Shown here piece after piece: positions 34,062 to 42,631 of a stretch of DNA of 64,000 nucleotides. Source of the DNA: Pseudomonas entomophila L48 (lineage in GTDB: Bacteria; Pseudomonadota; Gammaproteobacteria; Pseudomonadales; Pseudomonadaceae); contig NC_008027.1 of assembly GCF_000026105.1 (NCBI RefSeq), positions 2,866,501 through 2,930,500 on the forward strand. The letters are read 5' to 3'. Made by a program: the position numbers and the translations under genes. Numbering within the stretch: the stretch's first letter is position 1; each line of letters opens with the position of its first letter. Below the pieces are notes generated by a model. The model was not told the DNA's origin, did not search any database, and worked only from the letters and a program-made list of their open reading frames with translations.

Positions 34062-34898
34062 ATGGCCCGGGCAATCTGGAAAGGCGCGATCAGCTTCGGC
34101 CTCGTGCACATCCCCGTCTCCCTCAACACTGCCGTGCGCACCGAGCGTGTGGATTTCGACTGGCTCGACAAGCGCAGCATGGAGCCGGTGGGCTACAAGC
34201 GGGTGAACAAGGTGACCGGCAACGAGATCGACAAGGAGCACATCGTCAAAGGCGTGGAGTTCGAGAAGGGCCGCTATGTGGTGATCAGCGAGGAGGAAAT
34301 TCGCAAGGCGCGGCCCGAGGCGACCCAGACCATCGATATCTTCTCGTTCGTCGAGGCCGGGGAGATCCCGCTGCAACAGTTCGACACGCCTTATTACCTG
34401 AGCCCCGACCGGCGTGGCGGCAAAGTGTACGCCTTGCTGCGCGAGACCTTGCATAGCACTGGCAAGGTGGCCCTGGCCACAGTCGTACTGCACACCCGCC
34501 AGCACTTGGCCCTGCTGCGCCCGCTGGAGGACGCGCTGGTGATGATCACCCTGCGCTGGCCCGAGGAGGTGCGTGGCCTGGAGTCGCTGGAACTGGACAA
34601 GAGCGTGACCGACAGCAAGCTGGACAAGCGCGAACTGGACATGGCCAGGAAGCTGGTGCAAGACATGAGCGGGCCATGGACACCCGACGAGTACCATGAC
34701 GCGTTTCGCCAGACCATCCTCGACCTGGTGCAAGAGAAGGCCAGCAAGGGCAAGATCGAGACCGTGGACAAAGGCGAGGGTGCGCCAGCGGAGAAGGGCG
34801 CGGACATCATCGACCTTACCGAATTGCTCAAGCGCAGCCTTGGTGGCAAGGCCAAGGCGAAGAAACCGGCGGCCAAGCGACCGCGCAAAGCGTCATAG
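34062..34898 (+). CDS. ku: Ku DNA end-binding protein
   Basis: 278 residues with the bacterial Ku core: MARAIWKGAISFGLVHIPV at the start, GYKRVNKVTGNEI, the Ku bridge region with YYLSPDRRGGKVYALL, then PWTPDEYHDAF. A Lys/Ala-rich basic tail ends the protein. Ku homodimers ring DNA ends and recruit LigD for non-homologous end joining. AGGAG ribosome site. It converges on the minus-strand ligD operon, with six genes between its stop and the ligD start. Confidence 0.96.
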   Translation: MARAIWKGAISFGLVHIPVSLNTAVRTERVDFDWLDKRSMEPVGYKRVNKVTGNEIDKEHIVKGVEFEKGRYVVISEEEIRKARPEATQTIDIFSFVEAGEIPLQQFDTPYYLSPDRRGGKVYALLRETLHSTGKVALATVVLHTRQHLALLRPLEDALVMITLRWPEEVRGLESLELDKSVTDSKLDKRELDMARKLVQDMSGPWTPDEYHDAFRQTILDLVQEKASKGKIETVDKGEGAPAEKGADIIDLTELLKRSLGGKAKAKKPAAKRPRKAS

Positions 34899-34910
34899 TG
34901 TATTGCCCTG

Positions 34911-35576
34911 TCATGACGGCAATTGCCCCTCCAGTCCCCTCAGGTAATCCCCGAAGCCCTGGCGAACCCGGCTGTCCCGGCGACTGCTGGTGGCCACGCT
35001 GTGCGCCGCGGTCCAGACGATCTGCGCGCCACTGGCCTCGAGGGCCAGCACCAGTTGTACATCTTCGTGGGCCGGCAGTGGCTGGAAGCCGCCGACGCGC
35101 TCATAGGCCTTGGCGCACACGCCCAGGTTGGCGCCGTGGATATGCCGGTGCCCCTCCTGAGCCTGGTATCGGCTACGGTACAACCGGCGCAGGGCGGCGC
35201 CCTGCCAGGGCTGCCAGCGCTCGATGTGCACGGTGCCGCAGACCGCGTCGGCGTGCCATTGCAGCTGCGACACCAGCCAGTGTACGGGCACGCGACTGTC
35301 GGCGTCGGTGAAGGCCAGCCACTGGGCGCCGCGCTCGATCATCCACGCCGCGCCCAGGCGTCGGGCAATGCCGACGTTGCCAGCCTGCAGTTCCAGGGTG
35401 TGCACGCCATGACGGCGAGCGATGCGCGCGCTGGCGTCGACACAGCGATCGAGCACCACCAGCACCTCGACCACCAGGCCCGCCGCCTCGGCCCGTGCCA
35501 CCGCCAGCTTGAGGGCGGCCAGGCAGTGCCCGAGGCGGCGGGCTTCGTTGTGGGCAGGAATGATGACGGCGATCAT
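34911..35576 (-). CDS. Family 2 glycosyltransferase
   Basis: 221 residues from the ATG at 35576. GT-A fold: IAVIIPAHNEARRLGHCLAAL, the nucleotide-sugar DxD-type FTDADSRVP near residue 92, and HEDVQLVLALE as the acceptor/base motif. No membrane segments, so cytoplasmic. Start overlaps the methyltransferase stop (35573-35576). Last gene of the ligD-containing minus operon. Sugar and acceptor unknown. Confidence 0.88.
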   Translation of the reverse strand: MIAVIIPAHNEARRLGHCLAALKLAVARAEAAGLVVEVLVVLDRCVDASARIARRHGVHTLELQAGNVGIARRLGAAWMIERGAQWLAFTDADSRVPVHWLVSQLQWHADAVCGTVHIERWQPWQGAALRRLYRSRYQAQEGHRHIHGANLGVCAKAYERVGGFQPLPAHEDVQLVLALEASGAQIVWTAAHSVATSSRRDSRVRQGFGDYLRGLEGQLPS

Positions 35577-36172
35577 GGGCAGGTCTCGTCCAGGTCCACG
35601 ACGCGGGGTTGGCACGACCAGTACTCGAGCAGGAAGTCCGCCTCCTCGTGGCGCAGCAGCGGGTACAGCGGTAGGTGTCGGGCCAGCAGCGCGTGGACCT
35701 CGCGACCCTCCTGCGGGCAACCGGCGATGGGATGAAGCCAGTGACAGGCCAGCAGACCGCCGTCATGGCTCAGGCAGGCCACCGATTGCTCGATCACCTG
35801 CAGCCACTCGGTGGGGTCCAGGTAGTAGCCGATCTCGCTCAGCACGATCAGGTCGAACTGTCCGCCCGGCCAGTCGCCCGGCAGGTGCCCCTGTTCGACG
35901 TGTGCATGGCTCACACCCGCCAGCCGCTGGCGGGCCAGGGCCACGGCGGTGGCGTCGATGTCCTGGCACACCAGGTCGGCGCAGCGCTCGGCCAGCAGGA
36001 CGCTCAGTTCACCGTTGGCGCAGCCCGGCTCGAACACACGTTCATAGCCTTGGCGAGGCAGGCTGGCCAGGGCCAGGTCGCGTTTGCGTCGTTCGTACCA
36101 GCGAGTACGAAAGGCCCACGGGTCATCGTTGCCGGCATACAGATCGGCGAAATACTGCGCGTCGAGGCTCAT
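35573..36172 (-). CDS. NodS-like SAM-dependent methyltransferase
   Basis: 199 residues. SAM motif I is FEPGCANGELSVLLA at ~46-60, followed by LVCQDID. The opening DAQYFADLYAGNDDPWAFRTRWYERRK is the signature of the NodS family, whose founder N-methylates the deacetylated sugar end of Nod factors. It overlaps the PIG-L and glycosyltransferase genes by four bases each, so the three are made together. Confidence 0.9.
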   Translation of the reverse strand: MSLDAQYFADLYAGNDDPWAFRTRWYERRKRDLALASLPRQGYERVFEPGCANGELSVLLAERCADLVCQDIDATAVALARQRLAGVSHAHVEQGHLPGDWPGGQFDLIVLSEIGYYLDPTEWLQVIEQSVACLSHDGGLLACHWLHPIAGCPQEGREVHALLARHLPLYPLLRHEEADFLLEYWSCQPRVVDLDETCP

Positions 36173-36939
36173 GGCGACTCCGTTGACAGGAAGACCAGTT
36201 CGAAGGGTTGCAGCAAGCAGGCCTGCAGCTGTTCGGGCAGTACCGGCGGATGATCGCCATCAGGCTGCAATTGGCTGGCATGGGCGGCCAGGGCCTCACG
36301 CTTGCGCGCCAGGCGCGCTTCGTCGAGCGGCAGGCGATGGGCACGGGACCAAGGCAGGCGCGCATCGTCGGGAGCGGCCCAGTGCCAAGCCCATACCGGC
36401 ACCTCGGCCAGCTGCGCGCGGCGCGACTGGGCCGCCCTGGCGCAGGCGCGGCCGGCCGCTTCATGATCGCAGTGCCCATCCCCGCGCCAGGTGCTCAGCA
36501 GCAGGTCATCGGGCTGGAGCAACTGCTCCAGGTGCGTGACCAGGAAGGCTTCATCGCGGGGCAGGGCGCCGTCCTTGAGGTTGAGTCGTCGCCACTTGAC
36601 CCGGTTGAGGTCCAGCTCCAGCTTTTGCAGGGCATGGCGGCTCTCCAAAGGGCGCTGATGGCGCAGACGGTGCTCTGTCCATTGGCTGGAATGCGGATGG
36701 CTGGCCTCGCCGTTGGTGGCGGAAATCAGCACCAGGTCCTGTTCCCGGCCGTGGAAGCTGGCCAACAGGCCGCCGGCCATGAGGATTTCATCGTCCGGGT
36801 GCGGGGCCAACAGCACCAGCCGCCTGCCGGGCGGGCACAGCCGAGCGGGCGTCAGCCAGGTGGCACGGGCCAGATGCGCGGACTGCTGCCAGGCGCTCCA
36901 TGGTGTGCCGGTGGCGGCCTGTATCAGGTTCTGGCTCAT
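36169..36939 (-). CDS. PIG-L family N-deacetylase
   Basis: 256 residues. The zinc site motif APHPDDE is near residue 45 and the HCDHE segment near residue 150 supplies the later His. PIG-L enzymes deacetylate GlcNAc-linked lipids or small thiols such as mycothiol and bacillithiol precursors. The ATG at 36939 makes an ATGA with the stop of the acyl-CoA dehydrogenase-like gene. With GT2 and NodS-like neighbours it suggests a deacetylated, methylated amino sugar product. Confidence 0.9.
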   Translation of the reverse strand: MSQNLIQAATGTPWSAWQQSAHLARATWLTPARLCPPGRRLVLLAPHPDDEILMAGGLLASFHGREQDLVLISATNGEASHPHSSQWTEHRLRHQRPLESRHALQKLELDLNRVKWRRLNLKDGALPRDEAFLVTHLEQLLQPDDLLLSTWRGDGHCDHEAAGRACARAAQSRRAQLAEVPVWAWHWAAPDDARLPWSRAHRLPLDEARLARKREALAAHASQLQPDGDHPPVLPEQLQACLLQPFELVFLSTESP

Positions 36940-37976
36940 AGCTGCCATGCTCCTGCCGGCCTGTCGGTCAGTTGCCGGCCCAGCTCGGCCAGGTCGCGCT
37001 CAGCGTGACTTTGCCGCAGGTACACCGGCAGGTCGGCGCTGAGCCGGGCGAAATGGCTGCTGCGGCAGAACGGCGTGGCGCCCAGCGCGTGGCCGACATG
37101 CTGGATGACCAACTCGACCGCCTGCTCGACCTGGGCGCGGGTGCGGCGTACCTCGAAACTGGCATCATCGTGAGGGTGCTGGTCGATCCAGGCGGCGCAC
37201 TCACGCAGGGCGGCGCGGGCCCCGAGCAGGGCGGCATCGACGGCGCCCAGGTGGGCATCGGCGTGCGGGTCGGGCCGGGGTTTGCGGCAGTGTTCGCGCA
37301 AGTAGTCCGCCAGGGCTTCGGCCGCGCCATACCAACAGGCGGCAATGCCCGCGCCACCGTGCCAGAAGCCCGGGCGGGACAGGTACTGCCGGGGCTCGCC
37401 GATGACCAGCCCCGGCGAGTCGTCGAACGCGATGGCGACACTGGCGGTGGCGGCCATGCCAACGGCCTGCCAGTGGTCGGTCTGGATGCGCTGGCTGGGA
37501 TGGGGCAGCTCGATGGCCACCAGTTGAGGCTGTTCGTCGTCCCAGGCGGTCAGCAGCGCACGGTCGATCTGCAACGCCCCCGAACACCAGGCCTTGCGGC
37601 CTTGCAGGCGGACCTGCTCGCCGTCCCGGGCGACGATGCGGGTGCGGGCATCCGGTGGCTCCGCAGCCCACACGCCCCAGATTCCTTCGCCGGCATGATG
37701 GGCGGCGCCGCATTCGGCGAGGATCGCCAGGGCGTCGGTATGACCTTCATAGAGTTTGGCCAGGCTGAGATCGCAACCGGCGACCCGCGCCAGGGCCCGC
37801 CAGCGTTCGAGGGTGCGGCCCTGGCCCGGCAGGGGCAGCAGGTCGAGGTGATCGGCGTGCAGCGCATGCAGTAATTCCGGCAGCAGGGTGTCGAGGTTAA
37901 TGGTCAGCGGCCGCGCGCCGAAACGGCGCAACAGGCGGTCGAGGTGGGTAAGGTCGAAGTCCTGGGCGATGCTCAT
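36936..37976 (-). CDS. Acyl-CoA dehydrogenase-like flavoprotein
   Basis: 346 residues, shorter than the ~380 of housekeeping acyl-CoA dehydrogenases. Recognisable parts are AGEGIWGVWAAEPP (FAD loop), LQGRKAWCSGA, and the C-terminal helical bundle with QAVELVIQHVGHALGATPF. The catalytic Glu was not located with confidence. It is chained by ATGA overlaps to the small membrane protein and to PIG-L. It may desaturate an acyl chain on the operon's product or on a carrier. Confidence 0.85.
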   Translation of the reverse strand: MSIAQDFDLTHLDRLLRRFGARPLTINLDTLLPELLHALHADHLDLLPLPGQGRTLERWRALARVAGCDLSLAKLYEGHTDALAILAECGAAHHAGEGIWGVWAAEPPDARTRIVARDGEQVRLQGRKAWCSGALQIDRALLTAWDDEQPQLVAIELPHPSQRIQTDHWQAVGMAATASVAIAFDDSPGLVIGEPRQYLSRPGFWHGGAGIAACWYGAAEALADYLREHCRKPRPDPHADAHLGAVDAALLGARAALRECAAWIDQHPHDDASFEVRRTRAQVEQAVELVIQHVGHALGATPFCRSSHFARLSADLPVYLRQSHAERDLAELGRQLTDRPAGAWQL

Positions 37977-38221
37977 GGGCTAGGCGCTCCTTGGGTATTC
38001 TTCTTCCAGCCACGCAGGTTCATGGCGCACAGGCAGAACTGCAGGACGATCAGTGCCCAGGCCTGCACCTGCCAGCCCCAGGCCACCCACAACACGTTGC
38101 TGCCGATGAAGCAGCAGAAGCCGATGCGTCTTCGCCGCGGGAGGCGCGAGCCGATACACCATGCAGCCGCGACGGTCAGCAGCATGGCGGGCCATTGCAG
38201 CAGATCCACCACGCGTTCCAT
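37973..38221 (-). CDS. Small membrane protein between ligD and the acyl-CoA dehydrogenase-like gene
   Basis: 82 residues with two or three hydrophobic helices (LLQWPAMLLTVAAAWCIG; FCCFIGSNVLWVAWGW; WALIVLQFCLCAMNL) and a basic loop RLPRRRR. It begins at the base where the ligD stop ends and overlaps the next gene by ATGA. Family not recognised. Its place suggests a membrane anchor or transporter-like helper for the downstream enzymes rather than DNA repair. Confidence 0.75.
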   Translation of the reverse strand: MERVVDLLQWPAMLLTVAAAWCIGSRLPRRRRIGFCCFIGSNVLWVAWGWQVQAWALIVLQFCLCAMNLRGWKKNTQGAPSP

Positions 38222-40683
38222 CAGTCAATCCCCAGCTGCTTGCGCATGCGCACGGTGATCGATTGGCGGGTTCCGGCCATGTCAGCCCACGGATCATCCA
38301 CCTCGGCAAGCCGCGTCAGTAGATTGCCAATGTTCCATTGGTTGGCGCCTTTGAGCTGGGTCAGTTCCTCGCGCCAGATCGGCACCGACACCGGCAGGCC
38401 CTCGCGGGCGCGCAGCGAGTAGGCAGCGACGGTGGTGGCACCCCTACCGTTGCGCAGGTAGTCGATGAAGATCCGCCCGACCCGGTTCTTCGGCCCGGAC
38501 ACGGCACTGAGGCGATCGGGGAACAGCCCGGCCATGTGCTCGACCAAGGCATGGCTGAAGTCCTTCACCTCGTCCCAGCCGGCGCGCCGGGTCAACGGCA
38601 CGACGAGGTGCATGCCCTTGCCGCCGCTGGTCTTGAGAAACACCTTCAGGCCCAGCTCGTCTAGCAGCGTGAGGGTCAGCTGGGTGGCCTCGAGCATGGC
38701 TTTCCACGGCAGCGCCGGATCAGGGTCGAGGTCGAGGACGAAACGGTCGGGCCTGTCAAAGTCCTTGTCGGTGGCATTCCAAGTGTGCAGTTCGAGCATG
38801 TTCATCTGCACCGCGCCCAGCAGGCTGTCGGCGCGGTTGAGCACCATGGCTGCCTGGCCTGCCTGAGCCTTGCTGTAGTTGAGTACGTGGGGGATATGCA
38901 GCTGGCCGGGGTTTTTCTGGAAGAACAGTTCGCCGCCCAGGCCATCCGGCGCCCGGACCAGGGCTACAGGCCGATCCTTGAGCTGTGGCAGCAGCCAGTC
39001 GGCAACCTGGGCGTAGTACTGTGCGACCTCGCGCTTGGTGGTGCCGGTGGTTGCGTCGATCACGCGGTCGGGGTGGGTCAGGCGCAGGGGGGGCAGGCCC
39101 TCGGGGCGTGCCTGTGCTGCGCGCTTGGCGGGCATCGCTTGCTCCAGATCGATGTCGGTGGCGGGTTTGTCGTCGCGCAGGCCGTGGAACACCGAGTGGC
39201 GCACGATGCCTTCGCGGGTCATCTGGGCATAGGCGACTTCCGCCAGCAGGTGCGGCTTGAGCCAGTGCACGCCGCGGACATCAGCCCCGGTAGGGGGGCT
39301 TACCAAGGGAGGCTTGGCGGCCTGCAGCGGCTTCAGGCGGGCGAGGATGCTGTCCAGCGTGGTGGCGCTGAAGCCGGTGCCGACCTTGCCGGCGTAGCGC
39401 AGCTGGCCGCTGTCGTGATCGTGCAGGGCCAGCAGCAGGGCGCCGAAACCATGACGGCTGCCCTTGGGGTCGGTGTAACCGACGATCACGAATTCCTGGC
39501 GCTGCTTGCACTTGAGCTTGATCCAGTCGCTACTGCGCCGGCCGATATAGGGGCTGTCGGCGCGTTTGCCGATCAGCCCCTCGAGTTCCAGCCGGCAGGC
39601 GCTTTCGAGCAGCGAGTCGACCGGCTCCGTGAAGTCGGCGGAATAGCTCAGCAGCGGCGAAGCGTTGTCTTCCAGCAACTTGGCCAGGGTGGCGCGACGT
39701 GCCTGTAGCGGCAGCTCGCGCAAGTCCTCGTCTCCCAGCCAGGGCAAGTCGAACAGGTAATAGGTGATGCGTTCGTCGTGCTCGGTGTCGAAGGCGTTCT
39801 GCAAGGCCTGGAAGTCGGCCACACCGTTATCGCCGACTACCACCATTTCGCCGTCCAGCCATGCCGCATCGAGCCCCAGTGCCCTGAGCGCCTTGACCTG
39901 ACGGGGCATCTTCGCGCTCCAGTCGTGGCCATTGCGGGTGAACAGGCGCACGTCGTCACCGTCGATGCGCGCCAGGACCCGGTAGCCATCGAACTTGACT
40001 TCGTAGCGCCAGTCGCCGCTGGGCGGGGAGTCGACCAACGTGGCCAGTTGCGGCTGCAGCAGCTCCGGCAGGGGCTTGCGGCCGGCCTTGCGCGTGGCGG
40101 CGGGTGCCTTGGCCGGGCGCCGTGGCGGCAGGGTACGCTCGCTCAGCACGCTGTCCGGCAGGGCCTCGACGACGCTGTAGTCAGTTTCACTGCGTGCTTG
40201 TCCGTCATGGGACTTGACCAGCATCCATTGCTCTTTCTTGCCGGCCAGGTGGGTGCGGAACAGGTTCCAGACCCCCGATAGTTTCTCGCCCTGCAGGCGA
40301 AAGCGCAGTTTGCCCTTGGCATAGGCTTCGCGCGGGTCGCCTTCGGGTTCCCAGACACCCCGGTCCCAGACGATGACATCGCCGGCGCCGTAATGGCCTT
40401 CGGGGATGTGCCCTTCGAAGTTGGCGTAATCCAGCGGGTGATCCTCCACATGCACCGCCAGGCGCCGGACCTTGGGATCGAGCGAGGGCCCCTTGGGGAT
40501 CGCCCAGCTCTTGAGGGTGCCGTCGAGTTCCAGCCGGAAGTCGTAGTGCAGGTGGCTGGCATCGTGCTTCTGGATGCAGTACTGCAGCGCATGGGCCGAG
40601 CGGGGGCGGGCGCGCTTGCCGGCCGGCTCGGGCGTGGCGTTGAAATCGCGCTTGCGCTGGTACTCCTGCAGGGGCTTGGCCAT
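38221..40683 (-). CDS. ligD: ATP-dependent DNA ligase LigD with phosphoesterase and polymerase domains
   Basis: 820 residues in the Pseudomonas order. The 3'-phosphoesterase is at ~30-160, with His40, His46 and Asp48 in the HxxxxxHYDxRLE motif. The ligase core has the nucleotidyl Lys230 in EVKFDGYR. The C-terminal primase-like polymerase includes RFVLDLDPDP. The enzyme trims, fills and seals ends bound by Ku. It is first in a long minus-strand operon whose later genes are not repair genes, an arrangement worth noting. Confidence 0.96.
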   Translation of the reverse strand: MAKPLQEYQRKRDFNATPEPAGKRARPRSAHALQYCIQKHDASHLHYDFRLELDGTLKSWAIPKGPSLDPKVRRLAVHVEDHPLDYANFEGHIPEGHYGAGDVIVWDRGVWEPEGDPREAYAKGKLRFRLQGEKLSGVWNLFRTHLAGKKEQWMLVKSHDGQARSETDYSVVEALPDSVLSERTLPPRRPAKAPAATRKAGRKPLPELLQPQLATLVDSPPSGDWRYEVKFDGYRVLARIDGDDVRLFTRNGHDWSAKMPRQVKALRALGLDAAWLDGEMVVVGDNGVADFQALQNAFDTEHDERITYYLFDLPWLGDEDLRELPLQARRATLAKLLEDNASPLLSYSADFTEPVDSLLESACRLELEGLIGKRADSPYIGRRSSDWIKLKCKQRQEFVIVGYTDPKGSRHGFGALLLALHDHDSGQLRYAGKVGTGFSATTLDSILARLKPLQAAKPPLVSPPTGADVRGVHWLKPHLLAEVAYAQMTREGIVRHSVFHGLRDDKPATDIDLEQAMPAKRAAQARPEGLPPLRLTHPDRVIDATTGTTKREVAQYYAQVADWLLPQLKDRPVALVRAPDGLGGELFFQKNPGQLHIPHVLNYSKAQAGQAAMVLNRADSLLGAVQMNMLELHTWNATDKDFDRPDRFVLDLDPDPALPWKAMLEATQLTLTLLDELGLKVFLKTSGGKGMHLVVPLTRRAGWDEVKDFSHALVEHMAGLFPDRLSAVSGPKNRVGRIFIDYLRNGRGATTVAAYSLRAREGLPVSVPIWREELTQLKGANQWNIGNLLTRLAEVDDPWADMAGTRQSITVRMRKQLGID

Positions 40684-40836
40684 GGCGGGCTCCGGGAGGG
40701 TTCGCGGGTCTCAAGATTGGGAGGCGGCGGTGCTGCGCGGAGTTCAAAAAAAGGCGGGGCGGGGGCTGAAAGAAACTCTGAATCATTTCGCACTGGGGGG
40801 AGTCGACCGATTGAAGCCCACTGACGGAGAACGTTC

Positions 40837-41298
40837 ATGCCCACACCCGATGACCCAAGACCGCAGGTTGATATCGACGACACCGAGGACCGCATGGGCA
40901 CTGTCCGCGAGCTGGATTTCAGCGAACGCCACGATGAGCGCCAGGGCCGTGTCGGCGACGAACGTCCAGCGCGCGAGCTCGCCCAGGACTACCCGCCCCG
41001 GCGTGTCGCCGAAAGCGGCATGACCGGTGGCGAGGCCCTGAGCGACAGCCTGCATGAGGACAACGTGACCCTCGACGACCTGAGCCCTGACACGCTGTTT
41101 GATGAAACCGGTGCTCGCGATCCACATGAGCCTGGTACAGGCAGCGGCCCTGCCGACCAGACCCTGCGCGAGGTGCAAGCCCATGAAATCGGTGGCGGCT
41201 TCGGCCTGGACGAGGCCGAACTGGCCCGCTCGGCGCCGTTGGACGGCGAGCCATGGACCGACGACGTGGCCTCTGAAGACGACGGGAGAGAACCCTGA
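40837..41298 (+). CDS. Acidic hydrophilic protein, possibly stress related
   Basis: 153 residues, very rich in Asp/Glu/Arg/Gly with no hydrophobic core segments, so probably largely disordered. Contains SGMTGGEALSDSLHEDNVTLDDLSPDTLFDE-type repeats of short acidic turns. I recall close relatives in Pseudomonas annotated loosely as HPr-related proteins, which I consider unproven. GGAG ribosome site. Its stop overlaps the metallothionein start (TGATG), so the two are co-expressed. Confidence 0.75.
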   Translation: MPTPDDPRPQVDIDDTEDRMGTVRELDFSERHDERQGRVGDERPARELAQDYPPRRVAESGMTGGEALSDSLHEDNVTLDDLSPDTLFDETGARDPHEPGTGSGPADQTLREVQAHEIGGGFGLDEAELARSAPLDGEPWTDDVASEDDGREP

Positions 41299-41528
41299 TG
41301 AACGAGCAACGCTGTGCCTGCAACCACTGCTCCTGCACCGTGGATGCCAATGCCGTGGTCCAGGATGGCAAGGCTTATTGCTGCGAAGCCTGCGCGACAG
41401 GGCATCGCAATGGTGAGCCTTGCCGTATGGCGGACTGTAAATGTGGCGAGCTGACCCAACCGAAGGAGAGCACTGTCGATAACGCATTGGATGAAACGTT
41501 CCCGGCGAGTGATCCCATTTCGCCGTGA
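41298..41528 (+). CDS. Bacterial metallothionein
   Basis: 76 residues with ten cysteines: CACNHCSC at the start, CCEAC in the middle and CRMADCKC near residue 49, plus a His. This is the SmtA/BmtA pattern that binds Zn, Cd or Cu in a thiolate cluster. The 27-residue C-terminal tail (TVDNALDETFPASDPISP) is the typical Pseudomonas extension. Coupled to the upstream acidic-protein gene. Confidence 0.93.
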   Translation: MNEQRCACNHCSCTVDANAVVQDGKAYCCEACATGHRNGEPCRMADCKCGELTQPKESTVDNALDETFPASDPISP

Positions 41529-42046
41529 TGACCAGGTGCTTGAGGATGTGAGACGGGAGAGCCAGCGCATCGTCGAGATCAAGTCGTAACTCGCCCGTGA
41601 TGCATTCTTTTGCGACCAACCTCATTCCCTGACCGACCTTGTCGTCGTAGATGATGAGAGTTTCCAGGAGGATTTCGTGATACGCCATGGGCCACATGTA
41701 CCCATTCTAAGGGTGCAAACCAGCGGCATTCGACTATTTCCCCGGCCGCTTGCGGTGTTACCGGGGGTTCAAAGCGCGCTCCCATTGTGATTGGCACGAC
41801 TGGGCCAAGACGTGGATCAGCAACATTCAACCCGCCAGTGTCTTGATCAACTGCTCATTGAAGGCCGGGATATCTTTTCGCCGGGATCGTGCGGCACTTC
41901 ATCGATATAGGGGGCCGTGTGGTTGGGGTCGATCATGGGCTGTTACCTCGTCGGAGAATTCGCGGCCTTGTATCCCGCCAGTACCGGAACTGTTCAATAC
42001 GATCCCCAGGGCGAACGCTGTCGCCCTGGTTGGACTCCCGTCGTAA
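41529..42046. other. Decayed region with small remnants
   Basis: No sound gene. On the minus strand, 41936 to ~41827 reads MIDPNHTAPYIDEVPHDPGEK and, after a one-base frame change, DIPAFNEQLIKTLAG and stop, which looks like a small gene with a frameshift. Minus 41830-41700 gives EIVECRWFAPLEW, recalling the tail of Nudix hydrolases, but no Nudix box is present. 41697-41500 (minus) holds an open stretch starting MAYHEILLETLIIYDD of unknown nature. Confidence 0.4.
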
Positions 42047-42343
42047 TTAACGTTCCTTATCCATGCCCTGGTCTTGGTCGCGTTGATGACCACCGACTTT
42101 TCCCGTATCGGAAAGGTTATCCCTGTCGTCAGGCTGCTCCATCGATTGCCCACCTTGCCGCCCGGTGTCCTGAGACTGTGCCCAGTCCTTGTCGGTCTTG
42201 TCTTCAGGGCGCTGGCCGCTCTGCTGACCGCCTTTCTGCCGATCGGTCATGTCGCCTGCCGAGCCGTGGCCCCCTTGCTGGCCGGCGTTGCCCACGTTGG
42301 TATCGGCGTTACGGTCGCCGCCCTTGTCTTGATTGTTAGCCAT
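42047..42343 (-). CDS. Hydrophilin-like small protein
   Basis: 98 residues, almost entirely Gly, Gln, Asp, Lys, Arg and Asn with no hydrophobic segment, e.g. GNAGQQGGHGSAGDMTDRQK. Resembles KGG-type or desiccation hydrophilins induced by stress in pseudomonads. A short upstream region separates it from the AraC gene, which is divergent. Function inferred only from composition. Confidence 0.7.
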   Translation of the reverse strand: MANNQDKGGDRNADTNVGNAGQQGGHGSAGDMTDRQKGGQQSGQRPEDKTDKDWAQSQDTGRQGGQSMEQPDDRDNLSDTGKVGGHQRDQDQGMDKER

Positions 42344-42631
42344 GATGGCTTACCTCTGGTCGAACACAGGAAGGTCTGTGTTCAGTTGTGACCGGGCCGT
42401 CAGTCATCGCAGTGCAAAGATTCTCGGATTTTCGGACCAGTTGCCTGAAGGTCCGCGGGGCAAACATTTAGTGGGTGAACAACAGCAGCGCAGAGTGTGG
42501 CTTGTGCGGCCGTACCTGGGGGCCGCCTTACTCAATAAGGCATGAGCCGGGGGAAGTCGGCACAGTGGTTGATTGGTGCAATAACCTTCATCATTGCCCA
42601 GAGCATGAAGGCAATGACGATGGAGAAACGC

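Noticed and set aside
41579..41830. Possible Nudix hydrolase on the minus strand
   Set aside because: Only a tail-like EIVECRWFAPLEW is seen; the Nudix box is absent and the frame continues into unrelated sequence.
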